Positions 8,010 through 17,882 of a stretch of DNA of 64,000 bases are shown here, piece after piece; the stretch's first letter is position 1; the number at the start of each line of letters is the position of its first letter. Location: assembly GCA_016928995.1 (NCBI GenBank), contig JAFGJS010000054.1, positions 1-64,000 of the forward strand. The letters are read 5' to 3'. This stretch comes from Candidatus Sumerlaeota bacterium. Its GTDB lineage: Bacteria > Sumerlaeota > Sumerlaeia > JAFGJS01. The position numbers were made by a program, and so were the translations under genes. The notes under the pieces are model-generated. The model ran no database searches. It was not told the DNA's origin and saw only the letters and a list, made by a program, of their open reading frames with translations.

Positions 8010-9014
8010 TTATTCGCTCTCCAGAATCGGCAGCCCGTTCTCGTCCAGCTTCATGTTGAACGACAGCCCCATCTCCTTGAGGATATTCTTGATTTCCGCC
8101 AGCGACTTCCGGCCGAAATTGCGGTACTTCAGCATCTCCGACTCCGTCTTCTGCACCAGGTCGCGGATCGTCTTGATCCCCGCCGCCTCCAGGCAGTTGT
8201 ACGAACGGACGGACAGCTCGAGTTCCTCGATCGATTTGTCCAGTTTCTCCTCCAGCTCGCTCAGCGGAGAAGCCTCTTCCTCTTCCTCCGTCACATCCGA
8301 CACCATCAGCGAGTCGTCCTCGATGGTGATGAAATGATTCAGGTGGTCGCGCAAAATCTGCGCCGCATAGCTCACCGCGTCCTCCGGCTTCACCGTTCCA
8401 TCCGTCGTGACTTCCAGGATCAAACGGTCATAATCCGTGCGTTGACCCACGCGCGCATTCTCCACGCGAAAAGACACGTTCTTGATCGGCGAAAAATCCG
8501 CGTCCAGTGGAATCAAGCCGATCGGCTCCTCCGGATCCTTGAACTCATCCGCCGGAACATAGCTGCGGCCCATCTGGATATTCGCTTCCATGTTCAGCCG
8601 CGCGCCCTCGCCCAGCGTCGCGATATGCTGATCCGGATTCAAAATCTCGATGTGCTGATTCAATTCGAAATCCGAAGCCATCACGACCTTCGGACCTTCA
8701 ACGTCCAGATAAATCGTGGAAGCCGTCTGCAAACCTTCCATCTTGATCCGCAGCGCCTTTAGATTCAGGCCAATGTCCGTGATGTCCTCCTTCACGCCAG
8801 GAATCGACGTGAATTCATGATCCACATCCTCGATGCGAATCGAGGTCACGGCCGCCCCCTGAATGGAAGACAGCAAAATCCGCCGCAACGCGTTGCCGAT
8901 CGTTGCGCCGAAACCCCTTTCGAACGGCTCGGCGTAAAAAATACCGAAACTGTCCGCAAGCACGTCTTGATCCACAATGACGCGCCGAGGGGCAATGAGC
9001 GGTTTCAGGTCCAT
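8010..9014 (-). CDS. rpoA: RNA polymerase alpha subunit
   Basis: 334 residues. The N-terminal dimerisation domain carries the expected GNALRRILLSS motif, and the C-terminal domain has the promoter- and activator-binding helix-hairpin-helix (RNFGRKSLAEIKNIL). An acidic linker (TEEEEEASPLSELEEKLDKS) joins them and is somewhat longer than usual. The start is placed at 9014 (MDLKPL). GGAGG at 9024-9028 directly abuts an upstream in-frame ATG at 9023, so that ATG cannot be served properly, whereas 9014 has 9-nt spacing. Lies between rpsK and rplQ with no rpsD in front. Confidence 0.97.
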   Translation of the reverse strand: MDLKPLIAPRRVIVDQDVLADSFGIFYAEPFERGFGATIGNALRRILLSSIQGAAVTSIRIEDVDHEFTSIPGVKEDITDIGLNLKALRIKMEGLQTASTIYLDVEGPKVVMASDFELNQHIEILNPDQHIATLGEGARLNMEANIQMGRSYVPADEFKDPEEPIGLIPLDADFSPIKNVSFRVENARVGQRTDYDRLILEVTTDGTVKPEDAVSYAAQILRDHLNHFITIEDDSLMVSDVTEEEEEASPLSELEEKLDKSIEELELSVRSYNCLEAAGIKTIRDLVQKTESEMLKYRNFGRKSLAEIKNILKEMGLSFNMKLDENGLPILESE

Positions 9015-9132
9015 AAATGGCATCCTCCAAGGAATACTGAGGGCTTGTTGTGCTTATTTGATGATCTGCTGCATGTCTGACAGAAACCTGCGCCCGGCGG
9101 ATGACCCGCCAGGAACGCAAACTCCGCGATGC

Positions 9133-9525
9133 TTACACGCGCCGTTTCTTCGGCGGACGGCAACCGTTGTGAGGAATCGGCGTCACGTCCTTGATCGACT
9201 GAATCTCCAAGCCGATGGCCTGCAACGAGCGCACGGCTGATTCGCGGCCCGAACCCGGACCCTTCACCACGATGCGGCATGCGGTCATACCGTTGTCCAT
9301 CGCAATCTTGCCCGCCTGAGCGGCCGCCATTTGAGCGGCATACGGCGTGCTCTTGCGCGAACCCTTGAACTGCGCGCAGCCGCCGCTGGCCCAGCTGATG
9401 GTGTTGCCCTGCTCGTCCGTGATCGTTATGATCGTATTGTTGAACGTCGCGTTTACGTGCACCACGCCGAACGGGATGTTCTTTTTCACTTTTTTCTTTG
9501 TGCCACGGGCTTGACGTTTCGCCAT
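9133..9525 (-). CDS. rpsK: 30S ribosomal protein S11
   Basis: 130 residues, full length; body matches the family ([18 protein letters not shown] near residue 20, and the basic C-terminus [12 protein letters not shown]). Part of the 30S platform, contacting 16S rRNA with S6/S18 and the S7 interface. AAGGAG precedes the ATG. Followed by 118 nt without a gene and then rpoA, where many bacteria carry rpsD. Confidence 0.97.
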   Translation of the reverse strand: MAKRQARGTKKKVKKNIPFGVVHVNATFNNTIITITDEQGNTISWASGGCAQFKGSRKSTPYAAQMAAAQAGKIAMDNGMTACRIVVKGPGSGRESAVRSLQAIGLEIQSIKDVTPIPHNGCRPPKKRRV

Positions 9526-9590
9526 GGAATGACCGCTCCTTTATCAATGCCGCCGCTGAATCAAACAAGCGGCGCAAGTCCTGCTGAAAA

Positions 9591-9962
9591 TTACTTCTTG
9601 TTCAAGCCGCCGATCGTCGAACGCGGACCCTTGCGCGTGCGCGAATTCGTCTTCGTCCGCTGACCGCGCACCGGCAAGCCGCGACGATGGCGCAAGCCGC
9701 GATAGCAGCCGATGTCCATCAAACGCTTGATGTTCTGCTGCACCTGACGGCGCAAATCGCCCTCAACCGTGTAATCCTGCGTGATGACGCCGGTGATCTT
9801 GCTGATCTCGCCTTCCGTCAAATCACGCACGCGCGTCGACGAATCGATCCCCGCCCGGCTCAAAATATCACCCGACGTCTTCGGCCCGATCCCATAAATA
9901 TAGGTCAGGCCAACATCAATCCGCTTGTCGCGCGGCAAATCAACACCTGCTATGCGTGCCAC
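9591..9962 (-). CDS. rpsM: 30S ribosomal protein S13
   Basis: 123 residues, full length. N-terminal [21 protein letters not shown] and the C-terminal tail with [19 protein letters not shown] are diagnostic. It sits in the 30S head and its tail reaches tRNA in the A and P sites. Lies 18 nt downstream of rpmJ in the alpha-operon order rpmJ-rpsM-rpsK. Confidence 0.97.
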   Translation of the reverse strand: MARIAGVDLPRDKRIDVGLTYIYGIGPKTSGDILSRAGIDSSTRVRDLTEGEISKITGVITQDYTVEGDLRRQVQQNIKRLMDIGCYRGLRHRRGLPVRGQRTKTNSRTRKGPRSTIGGLNKK

Positions 9963-9980
9963 TGTTCAGCCTCCGTCCGT

Positions 9981-10094
9981 TTATCCCTGGCGCTGCTTAT
10001 GACGCGGATTCTGACAAATAATCCGAACCACGCCTTTGCGCCGGATCACACGACACTTATTGCACATTTTTCGCACCGAAGCCCGCACTTTCAT
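9981..10094 (-). CDS. rpmJ: 50S ribosomal protein L36, zinc-binding form
   Basis: A 37-residue gene too short for most ORF scans. Translation from 10094 gives [20 protein letters not shown] and continues to a CxxxxxH pair ending near HKQRQG. The CNKC motif and the later C and H form the zinc ribbon of the C+ form of L36. GGGAG precedes the ATG by about 9 nt. Order infA-rpmJ-rpsM is the usual one. Confidence 0.95.
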   Translation of the reverse strand: MKVRASVRKMCNKCRVIRRKGVVRIICQNPRHKQRQG

Positions 10095-10153
10095 GGCTCC
10101 ATCTCCCATATCCTCGCGGCCAACCGCAGCTTGCGCCACGAACGCCCGCCAGC

Positions 10154-10372
10154 TTATTTATAACGATACACGATCCGCCCGCGACTCAAATCATATGGCG
10201 ACACTTCCACCATCACCTTGTCGCCGGGCAAAATCTTGATAAAATGCATCCGCATTTTGCCGGAAATATGCGCCAGAACCTTCAATCCATTGTCCAATTC
10301 AACGCGAAACGTCGCATTGGGCAACGGCTCCAACACAGTCCCTTCCATTTCAATGGCTTTTTCTTTAGCCAT
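10154..10372 (-). CDS. infA: Translation initiation factor IF-1
   Basis: 72 residues, a single OB-fold. [20 protein letters not shown] opens the protein and [19 protein letters not shown] is the conserved RNA-binding face. It blocks the ribosomal A site during initiation and aids IF-2 and IF-3. Downstream of map, upstream of rpmJ. Confidence 0.97.
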   Translation of the reverse strand: MAKEKAIEMEGTVLEPLPNATFRVELDNGLKVLAHISGKMRMHFIKILPGDKVMVEVSPYDLSRGRIVYRYK

Positions 10373-10464
10373 AAAAAAACAATCCTCATTCTGCGTTCCG
10401 CATCACAAACTTGAATACTTTCAGGCTCAAAGGCCCACTGTCAAGCCTGATATCGCCATTTTTT

Positions 10465-11277
10465 TCAGGGCCGCGTCAGAATCACTGGGCCGCCGTCAAC
10501 AATCGCCACCGTATCCTCAAAATGAGCCGAAGGCAGCCGGTCCTTTGTCACTACCGTCCAACCATCGGGCAGCTCCACCGTCTCCGCCACGCCCATGTTG
10601 ATCATCGGCTCCACAGCCAGCACCCAGCCGTTCTGAAAGCGCTTGTTGTTCTGCGGATCGAAAAAATTAAAAACCTCGGGCGCCTCATGCATCAAGCGGC
10701 CGATGCCATGGCCCGAATATCGCCGCACAACGCCAAAGCCATTGCCTTCCGCATGCTCCTGGACCGCCCGGCCCAGATCACCCAGCCGCATCCCGACGCG
10801 CATCGTCTGAATCGCGAGCTCCAGGCATTCCCGCGTCACATCCAGCAAGCGCTGCAGCTCCGGACGAATCCGCCCCACGGGCATCGTTCGCGCCATATCA
10901 GACATATAGCCATCCAGCTCCAGTCCGCAGTCGATCGAAACGATGCTTCCCTCTTCCAGCGCGCAATCCGGCGACGGTATCCCATGCACCACTTGCTCAT
11001 TCACCGAAACGCACAGCGTCGCTGGAAAGCCGTACAGTCCGAGAAACGCAGGGCGCGCGCCTTTATCCTCAATCCGCCGCTGCGCCAGCGTGTCCAGTTC
11101 CTTCGTCGTCACGCCCGGCTTCACCGCCGCGCAAACTTCCTGCATCACTTCAAAGAGCAAGCGCCCATTACGGCGCATTATCTCAATTTCCCGCGAGGTC
11201 TTGATCCGGATCGGCCCTTTGACCACGTCGCCTATAGTCCTTTTCTCAAGCCGCCGCCGCGCCAGGCGTTCAATCAC
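10465..11277 (-). CDS. map: Methionine aminopeptidase type I
   Basis: 270 residues. Removes the N-terminal methionine of new proteins. The metal ligands are visible in family context: SIDCGLELDGYMSDMART (two Asp), YSGHGIGRLMHEAPEV (His), AVEPMINMG (Glu) and HFEDTVAI (Glu). It starts with GTG at 11277, whose first bases overlap the secY stop (GTGA, 11274-11277), so the two are translationally coupled. About 20 extra residues (MIERLARRRLEKRTIGDVVKG) precede the usual IKIK-type start. adk, commonly between secY and map, is absent. Confidence 0.95.
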   Translation of the reverse strand: MIERLARRRLEKRTIGDVVKGPIRIKTSREIEIMRRNGRLLFEVMQEVCAAVKPGVTTKELDTLAQRRIEDKGARPAFLGLYGFPATLCVSVNEQVVHGIPSPDCALEEGSIVSIDCGLELDGYMSDMARTMPVGRIRPELQRLLDVTRECLELAIQTMRVGMRLGDLGRAVQEHAEGNGFGVVRRYSGHGIGRLMHEAPEVFNFFDPQNNKRFQNGWVLAVEPMINMGVAETVELPDGWTVVTKDRLPSAHFEDTVAIVDGGPVILTRP

Positions 11278-12674
11278 GCCCCCCGGCGTCGGATGCGGAA
11301 TCCCTCGTAATGCCGCACCATCAACTGCGACTCAACCTGCTTCAACGTATCCAGCAGCACGCTCACCACGATGATCAATCCCGTGCCGCCGACGAAATCC
11401 ATCAAGCTGTAATCCATGCCGTACGAAATCACCATCACCATCGGCAGCACCGAAACCGCGCACAAATAAAACGCCCCGACGAACGTGATGCGCACCATCA
11501 CAAACTCGATGTAATCCGATGTCGCCTTGCCCGGGCGGCGGCCGGGGACAAACGCCCCGCTCTTCTTCAGGTTTTCCGCCAAATCAATCGGATTGAACGT
11601 GATCGCCGTATAGAAATAACAGAAGAACGCCGTCAGCACGATATAAATAATCACGTACATATTGATCGACTTCAGCGCGTCAAAAATGAACGCCTGCTCC
11701 AGGAACGACTCGTCGATCTTCATCAAATCATACGGATTCACCGTCGATTGCATATTAAACAGATTGCCCAGCCAGCCCAGGAAACCAGTGCTCGCTTGAC
11801 CGCCAGTGAACGGCGTCAGGATCAGCGGGAAAAACTGCAAGATCGCTGAAGAAAAAATCACCGGAATCACGCCCGCCGTATTGATCTTCAGCGGCAGAAA
11901 CTGCGTCTGCGCCTGTGTCATCCGCCGGCCTACCTGCCGCCGCGCATGCTGAATCGGGATCTTGCGCGTCGCCGTCTGGAAAACCACGATGATCACCGTC
12001 ATCAGCAGGAACAGCGCCAGCACGCAAATGAAAAAGAACATCGTCATGTTGCCGTCTTTCACCCGCACAAGCGACCGCAAAATGGATGTCGGATACCGCG
12101 CCAAAATCCCCAGCGTAATCATGATCGAAATGCCGTTGCCGATCCCATGCTCCGTGATCTTCTCGCCCAGCCACATGATGAAGCACGTGCCCGTCGTGAT
12201 CGAAAGCGCCGCCAGCATCACAAAAAGCGCCGAATGACCCGGAATCAACGTCATCCCGCCCTGCGCCAGCCAAATCCCGATGCCGCAAGACTGCGCCAGC
12301 GCCAATCCCACGGTTCCATAACGCGTATATTGATTGATCTTCTTCTTGCCGATCTCGCCTTCCTTCGCAATCTTCTCCAAACGCGGCCACACGATCATCA
12401 ACAACTGCAAAATGATCGAAGCGCTGATGTACGGCATGATACCTAGCGCGAACACCGTCATTTGACTGAAAGCGCCGCCGGAAAACATGTCGATCATCCC
12501 GAAAACGCCGCCCCCGCTCACCATGCCGCCGATTTTTTCCTTCACGACAACTGGATCGACCAACGGCACCGGAATATGCGCCCCGATCCGGTGAACTGCG
12601 ATCAACATCAACGTATAGAAAATCTTTTTCCGTAAATCCGGCACACTGTATATATTGGCCAAGTGGCGAAACAT
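11274..12674 (-). CDS. secY: Protein translocase subunit SecY
   Basis: 466 residues with about ten membrane helices. It forms the protein-conducting channel with SecE and SecG, taking substrates from SecA or the ribosome. Family landmarks include PDLRKKIFYTLMLIAVHRIG in helix 1, the plug/pore region around GGGVFGMIDMFSGG, the cytoplasmic loop TRKIPIQHARR and the C-terminal VESQLMVRHYEGF. Follows rplO and overlaps map by four bases. Confidence 0.97.
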   Translation of the reverse strand: MFRHLANIYSVPDLRKKIFYTLMLIAVHRIGAHIPVPLVDPVVVKEKIGGMVSGGGVFGMIDMFSGGAFSQMTVFALGIMPYISASIILQLLMIVWPRLEKIAKEGEIGKKKINQYTRYGTVGLALAQSCGIGIWLAQGGMTLIPGHSALFVMLAALSITTGTCFIMWLGEKITEHGIGNGISIMITLGILARYPTSILRSLVRVKDGNMTMFFFICVLALFLLMTVIIVVFQTATRKIPIQHARRQVGRRMTQAQTQFLPLKINTAGVIPVIFSSAILQFFPLILTPFTGGQASTGFLGWLGNLFNMQSTVNPYDLMKIDESFLEQAFIFDALKSINMYVIIYIVLTAFFCYFYTAITFNPIDLAENLKKSGAFVPGRRPGKATSDYIEFVMVRITFVGAFYLCAVSVLPMVMVISYGMDYSLMDFVGGTGLIIVVSVLLDTLKQVESQLMVRHYEGFRIRRRGA

Positions 12675-12733
12675 CGATCAATTTCCGTCCCGTGGTGATG
12701 ATTTACGCGCCTGAAATCCCGGCATCGCTGCGA

Positions 12734-13201
12734 CTATTCCCCGGCGCTCGCATTCTTCTCGCGCGCGACCGCCGAACCGCCGACCGCTTCGATCTTCTTC
12801 AACGCGCCGGCTGTAAAGGCATCCGCCTCCACGGTCAACTGCGTCTTCAGTTCCCCGTTGCCTAAAATCTTCACCGGCGCGCCCTGCTTGCTGATCAAAC
12901 GGCACCCCAGCAACAGCTCGAAGGTCACCGTCGCTCCCGATTCGAAACGCCCCTCCAGCTGACCTACGTTCACTTCCTGATACTCGACGCGGAAGGGATT
13001 TTTGAAACCCCGTTTGGGCAAACGGCGATGCAACGGCATCTGGCCGCCCTCGAAGCCGTGTTTGCGCTTATAGCCCGAACGGCTCTGCGCGCCCTTGGAG
13101 CCGCGCCCCGAAGTCTTTCCGTGCCCAGAGCCTTCGCCCCGGCCCACGCGCTTGCGCTGCTGACGATTGCCCGGATTGCCTGGCAACTCATGAATCTTCA
13201 T
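12734..13201 (-). CDS. rplO: 50S ribosomal protein L15
   Basis: 155 residues. The Gly/Arg-rich N-terminus ([18 protein letters not shown]) and [18 protein letters not shown] are diagnostic for L15, a late-assembly 23S rRNA binder. The start ATG overlaps the rpmD stop (ATGA, 13198-13201), implying coupled translation. Confidence 0.96.
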   Translation of the reverse strand: MKIHELPGNPGNRQQRKRVGRGEGSGHGKTSGRGSKGAQSRSGYKRKHGFEGGQMPLHRRLPKRGFKNPFRVEYQEVNVGQLEGRFESGATVTFELLLGCRLISKQGAPVKILGNGELKTQLTVEADAFTAGALKKIEAVGGSAVAREKNASAGE

Positions 13202-13383
13202 TCGCCCGTCTCCTCGACCTTCAACATATAGCGCACCTGGTTGATCATGCCGCGCACCGAAGGGCTCAATTCATGCACCCGGCTCTGCTGCAATCGGCGC
13301 AGACCTAAAGCGCGCACGGTCTTTCTGTGAACCGCATTGCGGTTGATCGTGCTGCGCACCAATGTCACTTTCACTTTGCTCAT
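13198..13383 (-). CDS. rpmD: 50S ribosomal protein L30
   Basis: 61 residues, matching the bacterial L30 length. The motif [23 protein letters not shown] and the closing [20 protein letters not shown] fit the family. Located between rpsE and rplO as in the spc operon. Confidence 0.94.
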   Translation of the reverse strand: MSKVKVTLVRSTINRNAVHRKTVRALGLRRLQQSRVHELSPSVRGMINQVRYMLKVEETGE

Positions 13384-13435
13384 GGCTCTCGATTCCCCGA
13401 AAACTCGTTATGCTTCTCTTCGTGCGGCTCCAGAA

Positions 13436-14134
13436 TCACTCGTCGCCGTCATCATCGCTGTCAAACTCATCCGTCGCATGATCCATCACAACAGTCTGCC
13501 GTACGCTGCTCACTGATGTTCCATGAGTCGCGCCGCCGCCAAGCTGCTGCTCGCGAAACTCATTCGCCAGACGGCGTCCGAGCATCTCCTCCAGGCTGCG
13601 ATTGCGCAGCGCGGCAACCTGCTCGGCCCGCCGCAGCTGCTGCAAGCCGTTCACCGTGGCTTTCACTACATTGATCTGGTTGCTTGAACCAAGGCTCTTC
13701 GTCAAGACGTTATGCACGCCCGCCAGCTCCAGCACATGACGCACGGCCGTGCCGGCGATAATCCCAGTGCCGTCCGACGCCGGTTTCAGCATCACACGCG
13801 CGCTGCCGAACTTGCCGATCACTTCATACGGCAACGTGCTGCCCTTCAGCCAGACACGGAATAAATTCCGCTTCGCCGACTCGACGCCCTTCGTGATCGC
13901 AGCAGGGACTTCATTCGCCTTGCCGTAGCCCAGCCCGACGATGCCGTGGCCGTCGCCGACGGCGACCAGCGCGCTGAAACTGAATCGGCGTCCGCCCTTG
14001 ACCACCTTCGCCACGCGCGAAAGCTTGATCACTTCCTCGCGCAACTCCAGCTCCCGCGGATCGATCGCCTCCTGCTCAAACAGCTGCTCCAATCCTTCGG
14101 CGCCCAGAATATTTTTAGCTTCTTGATCTTCCAC
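13436..14134 (-). CDS. rpsE: 30S ribosomal protein S5 with N- and C-terminal extensions
   Basis: 232 residues against about 165 in E. coli. The core ([25 protein letters not shown], then [12 protein letters not shown] and [17 protein letters not shown]) is standard; S5 guards decoding accuracy and the mRNA entry tunnel. About 30 residues precede the core (acidic, [17 protein letters not shown]). The last 35 residues form a low-complexity acidic tail ending [11 protein letters not shown]. No frameshift is seen; the extensions look lineage-specific. Confidence 0.95.
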   Translation of the reverse strand: MEDQEAKNILGAEGLEQLFEQEAIDPRELELREEVIKLSRVAKVVKGGRRFSFSALVAVGDGHGIVGLGYGKANEVPAAITKGVESAKRNLFRVWLKGSTLPYEVIGKFGSARVMLKPASDGTGIIAGTAVRHVLELAGVHNVLTKSLGSSNQINVVKATVNGLQQLRRAEQVAALRNRSLEEMLGRRLANEFREQQLGGGATHGTSVSSVRQTVVMDHATDEFDSDDDGDE

Positions 14135-14215
14135 GCTGCACCCGCCTTGTTTATTTAAGAGTTCGACTCCGGACGCAGAGGCATAACGCCCCCGCGGATC
14201 CGCATTGATTTTTCG

Positions 14216-14584
14216 TTAAAACTTCAAGCCGCCCTCGCGCGCGGCCTCGGCCAACGCCTTCACCACGCCGTGGTACACATAGCCGCCGCGATCAAACACA
14301 ACCGACTCAATCCCAGCCGCCTTGCATTTCTCCGCCGCCAACTTGCCCAGCCGCTTGGCCGATTCGATGTTGCAGCAAGCCTTCGCTCCGCTGTCGCCGC
14401 GAAACTCCTTGCTGTTCGTCGTCGCGCTCGCCAGCGTGCGGCCCGTCAAATCATCAACCGCCTGCACCTGGATGTGCTTGCTGGTCTTATGCACGCAAAG
14501 CCGCGGACGGTCCGCCGTCCCCTGGACTTTCTTGCGCACCCGCAAGTGGCGCTTCTTTAATGATTGTGTACGTGTCAGTTGCAT
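14216..14584 (-). CDS. rplR: 50S ribosomal protein L18
   Basis: 122 residues. Binds 5S rRNA with L5 in the central protuberance. [20 protein letters not shown] and [25 protein letters not shown] are family hallmarks. Confidence 0.96.
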   Translation of the reverse strand: MQLTRTQSLKKRHLRVRKKVQGTADRPRLCVHKTSKHIQVQAVDDLTGRTLASATTNSKEFRGDSGAKACCNIESAKRLGKLAAEKCKAAGIESVVFDRGGYVYHGVVKALAEAAREGGLKF

Positions 14585-14662
14585 CTCGCTCTTCCCGCAT
14601 TGTTATCGTTTAATGATCCGCCGCAAATCAATGACGCCGGCGGAAACGCTCAGCTCTTGTGA

Positions 14663-15202
14663 TTACTTCTTGCCGCTCTTGCCTTCTTTGCGCCGCACGT
14701 ACTCGCCCACGTAACGGATCCCCTTGCCTTTGTAAGGCTCCGGCGGACGATAACCGCGAATATGCGCCGCGGCCTGACCCACCTTCTGCTTATCGATCCC
14801 GCTGACGATGATCGTCGTCGGCTTCGGCGTCTCCAGCGACACCCCCTCCGGCGGATCGAAATACAAATCATGACTGAACTGCAAATCCAGCTTCAGCCGC
14901 TTCCCTTCCATCTGAGCGCGGTATCCCACGCCCTGAATCTCCAACTCGCGCCGAAATCCCTTCGTCACGCCCGTGATCATGTTGCTGATCAAACGGAACG
15001 CCATGCCATGACACGATTTCATATGCTTCGTCTCATTCGGACGGCTCAGCTGCAGCGTGCTTCCATCCAGCTCCACGCCCAGACCATCCGGAATGCTCCA
15101 GTTCAGCTGGCCCTTCGGCCCCTTCACCGTCACATCCCGCTCCTTGAGCGTCAGCGTCACGCCGCTCGGAATTTCAATCGGATCTTTGCCAATTCTTTGC
15201 AT
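14663..15202 (-). CDS. rplF: 50S ribosomal protein L6
   Basis: 179 residues, two repeated alpha/beta domains. Opens MQRIGKDPIEIPSGVTL and ends with PEPYKGKGIRYVGEYVRRKEGKSG, the conserved 23S rRNA-binding C-terminus near the sarcin-ricin loop. Confidence 0.97.
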   Translation of the reverse strand: MQRIGKDPIEIPSGVTLTLKERDVTVKGPKGQLNWSIPDGLGVELDGSTLQLSRPNETKHMKSCHGMAFRLISNMITGVTKGFRRELEIQGVGYRAQMEGKRLKLDLQFSHDLYFDPPEGVSLETPKPTTIIVSGIDKQKVGQAAAHIRGYRPPEPYKGKGIRYVGEYVRRKEGKSGKK

Positions 15203-15224
15203 GATTTAATATCCCGTCAATCGT

Positions 15225-15626
15225 TCACCAGACTTTGCAAATCAACTCGCCGCCCACGCCCATCTGACGCGCGCGATGGCCCGTCATCACGCCCTGCGAA
15301 GTGGAAACCACCGAGATGCCCATTCCGCCCAGCACGCGCGGAATGCCGTCCTTGCCCACGTAACGCCGAAGTCCCGGACGGCTCACGCGCTGAATATCCG
15401 TGATCACGCGCTCGCGCCTCGGACCGTAACGCAGGAAGATCCGGATCGATCCCTTGGCGGTCTTCTTGTTGCGCACCGGCTTGAAGTATTTGATATAGCC
15501 TTCCTCGCGCAGAATCCGCGCCAGCGAAAGGTTCATTTTGCTCAATGCGACTTCCGTAACGTCATGGCTCATTCGATTCGCGTTACGGATGCGTGTCAGC
15601 ATGTCTGCAATTGGATCTGTCAGCAT
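15225..15626 (-). CDS. rpsH: 30S ribosomal protein S8
   Basis: 133 residues. MLTDPIADMLTRIRNANR opens the protein; the closing GISVVSTSQGVMTGHRAR is the 16S rRNA helix-21 binding part. In many bacteria S8 represses the spc operon by binding its own message; no such site was identified here. Confidence 0.97.
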   Translation of the reverse strand: MLTDPIADMLTRIRNANRMSHDVTEVALSKMNLSLARILREEGYIKYFKPVRNKKTAKGSIRIFLRYGPRRERVITDIQRVSRPGLRRYVGKDGIPRVLGGMGISVVSTSQGVMTGHRARQMGVGGELICKVW

Positions 15627-15735
15627 AATTCGTCGTCCTTCAATCGACCTTGAGTCGCGCCGCCAGAATCACATCCAACGGCTTATTAAAGCAGGCCCCC
15701 GGTCCGCCCGAAGCCCTCTTATCCCGCCATCTATC

Positions 15736-15921
15736 TCACCAACTGGCCTTGCGCACGCCCGGAATCTGCCCCTTCAGCGCCAATGCGCGGAAACACAAAC
15801 GGCACATGTCGAATTTGCGCATATAGCCGCGCGAACGGCCGCAAAGCGGGCAGCGATTATATCCACGGACTTTGTACTTAGCCGTCCTTTTCGCCTTTAC
15901 TCTCCAGGTTAACGTAGCCAC
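15736..15921 (-). CDS. rpsN: 30S ribosomal protein S14 type Z (zinc-binding)
   Basis: 61 residues, the short form. The CPLC and CRLC pairs form the zinc knuckle; [27 protein letters not shown] is the conserved end. Zinc-dependent like the L36 of this operon, so zinc supply may matter to this cell. Confidence 0.96.
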   Translation of the reverse strand: MATLTWRVKAKRTAKYKVRGYNRCPLCGRSRGYMRKFDMCRLCFRALALKGQIPGVRKASW

Positions 15922-15963
15922 TTGTTATCGCCTTCTCCTTGAAACAGGTCTGTATTCGAAGCC

Positions 15964-16590
15964 TTAGCGCTCGCGGAACGGCATGCCGAACAGCTTCAGC
16001 AGCTCCCGCGCCTCTTCGTCCGTCTTGGCCGTCGTCACGGTGATGATGTCCAAACCCTGGTTGCCGGTCGCCGAGGACGGATCCAACTCAGTAAAGATCA
16101 AATGCTCCTGAATCCCCATCCCGTGATTGCCGCGCCCATCGAACGATTTCGGCGGCAAGCCGCGAAAGTCGCGCACACGGGGAATCGCCACGTTGATCAA
16201 GCGATCCAGGAACTCATACATCCGGGCGCCGCGCAACGTCACCGCGCACCCCACAGGCATCTGCTCGCGAATCTTGAAATTCGCGATCGACTTCCGCGAA
16301 CGGCGCACACTCGGGCGCTGACCAGCGATCTGCGTTAGCTCATCCATCGCCACATCGATCAGCTTCGCATCGCGCGAACCCTCGCCCACGCCCATATTCA
16401 GCACGATCTTCGTCAACCGCGGAATCTCCATCGGATTCCCATAGTTGAACTTCTGCTGCATCGCCCCGCGAATCGATTCGTGATACATCTTGCGCAACCG
16501 GGGCTCGGACTCCGTGCGGCGCGGACGCGGCGCAGGCCCCTTGCCCTCTTTTTGCGGTTTCGCTTCGGCGCTTTTCTGCTGCTTCGCCAT
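15964..16590 (-). CDS. rplE: 50S ribosomal protein L5 with N-terminal extension
   Basis: 208 residues against about 179 usually. About 30 Lys/Pro-rich residues ([15 protein letters not shown]) precede the normal core, which begins near [10 protein letters not shown] and includes [20 protein letters not shown] and the C-terminal [20 protein letters not shown]. Binds 5S rRNA and P-site tRNA. Confidence 0.96.
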   Translation of the reverse strand: MAKQQKSAEAKPQKEGKGPAPRPRRTESEPRLRKMYHESIRGAMQQKFNYGNPMEIPRLTKIVLNMGVGEGSRDAKLIDVAMDELTQIAGQRPSVRRSRKSIANFKIREQMPVGCAVTLRGARMYEFLDRLINVAIPRVRDFRGLPPKSFDGRGNHGMGIQEHLIFTELDPSSATGNQGLDIITVTTAKTDEEARELLKLFGMPFRER

Positions 16591-16597
16591 TTCCGTG

Positions 16598-16927
16598 CTA
16601 CCTCGCGATCCTGATCGGATTGCCCTCCACGCTTACGCGCTCATGGGTTCCGTCTTCGTTAATTTTCATCCTGATGCGGGTCGGTTCATTCGTCACCGAG
16701 TCGATCGCCATCACATTCGACAGATCAATCGGCGCCTCCTTCTCGATGATCCCGCGCTCGCCGGTCTGCGAACGCGCCCGCTGATGCTTCCGGACCATGT
16801 TCACGCCCTCAACCAGCGCGCGGCCCGTCTTCGGAAACACCGCCAGCACTCGCGACGCCTGGCGTTGACCGGCGCTGCGGCCCCGCATCACGTAAACCAA
16901 ATCATTCTTTTTAATCCGAGTCTTCAT
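16598..16927 (-). CDS. rplX: 50S ribosomal protein L24
   Basis: 109 residues. The KOW-type start ([20 protein letters not shown]) and [11 protein letters not shown] are diagnostic. An assembly initiator that binds the 5' end of 23S rRNA. Seven nt upstream of rplE. Confidence 0.95.
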   Translation of the reverse strand: MKTRIKKNDLVYVMRGRSAGQRQASRVLAVFPKTGRALVEGVNMVRKHQRARSQTGERGIIEKEAPIDLSNVMAIDSVTNEPTRIRMKINEDGTHERVSVEGNPIRIAR

Positions 16928-16983
16928 CGTTTCATCAACCTCGCGCGGCCCGGCCCTTGCCTTCGGACGGCCGTTTCATCCGC

Positions 16984-17352
16984 TCACATAACCTCTGGAG
17001 CCAACGATATGATCTTCATGAAATTCTTCTCGCGCAATTCACGGCCGATCACGCCAAAGATGCGCGTGCCTAATGGCTCATTCGAAGTGTTGATCAGCAC
17101 CGCCGCATTGTCGTCGAAGCGCACATAGGAGCCGTTCTCGCGGCGCTGAGCCTGGCGCGTCCGCACGATCACCGCGCGCACGACGCTTTTTTTCTTCACC
17201 GACGAATCCGGCGTCGCTTCCTTCACCGACGCGATCACAATGTCGCCGATCCGCGCATAACGATGGCGCGTTCCGCCCAGGATCTTAAACGCGCAGATCC
17301 GACGCACACCGGTGTTGTCTGCCACCGCCAGATTTGTGTATTCCTGGATCAT
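16984..17352 (-). CDS. rplN: 50S ribosomal protein L14
   Basis: 122 residues, the standard length. [19 protein letters not shown] and [26 protein letters not shown] are family signatures; lies at the subunit interface beside L19. Confidence 0.97.
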   Translation of the reverse strand: MIQEYTNLAVADNTGVRRICAFKILGGTRHRYARIGDIVIASVKEATPDSSVKKKSVVRAVIVRTRQAQRRENGSYVRFDDNAAVLINTSNEPLGTRIFGVIGRELREKNFMKIISLAPEVM

Positions 17353-17370
17353 CTTACTCGAATCCTCCGA

Positions 17371-17667
17371 TTATTTCGCCCGCTCTAAGACGCTCTCGAC
17401 CCGCCAGCGTTTCAGCTTGCTCAACGGACGAGTCTCCACAATCCGCACCCGGTCGCCGATCCGGCAGACATTCCGCTCGTCATGCGCGTAGAATTTCTTT
17501 CGCCGGCGAATGTACTTCATATACGTCGGGTGCTTCATCTGACGTTCCACCGCCACAACCACGGTCTTGTCCTGCTTATCGCTGACCACCATCCCGATCC
17601 GCGACTTGGCGGCGGCCGGCTTCGTCGGACTCGCGCCCTGCGATTCTATCGTTTGCTGTTCCGTCAT
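17371..17667 (-). CDS. rpsQ: 30S ribosomal protein S17
   Basis: 98 residues with a short Ala/Pro-rich lead before the OB-fold, which begins [43 protein letters not shown] is the conserved 16S rRNA-binding part. Confidence 0.96.
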   Translation of the reverse strand: MTEQQTIESQGASPTKPAAAKSRIGMVVSDKQDKTVVVAVERQMKHPTYMKYIRRRKKFYAHDERNVCRIGDRVRIVETRPLSKLKRWRVESVLERAK

Positions 17668-17684
17668 TGATCCGCTTTCTCTCC

Positions 17685-17882
17685 TCAGACCAGGATGTTA
17701 CGTTCGCGCAAAATCGTCTTGATCCGCGCTATGTCCTTGCGGGCCGACGGCAATTTCGAAGTGTCGGTCAATTCCTTCGTTACGTTCTGCACCCGCATGT
17801 TGAACAAACTCTTTTGCAACTCGTCGATCCGCGCCAGCAGATCCTCATTCGTCATCGCCCGCAATTCGCCGCTTTTCATCAT
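17685..17882 (-). CDS. rpmC: 50S ribosomal protein L29
   Basis: 65 residues, a helical hairpin ([20 protein letters not shown] and [15 protein letters not shown]). Two successive ATGs (17882 and 17879) are possible; GGGAGG fits the second slightly better. The start overlaps the rplP stop by four bases. L29 sits at the peptide exit and helps dock trigger factor and SRP. Confidence 0.94.
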   Translation of the reverse strand: MMKSGELRAMTNEDLLARIDELQKSLFNMRVQNVTKELTDTSKLPSARKDIARIKTILRERNILV

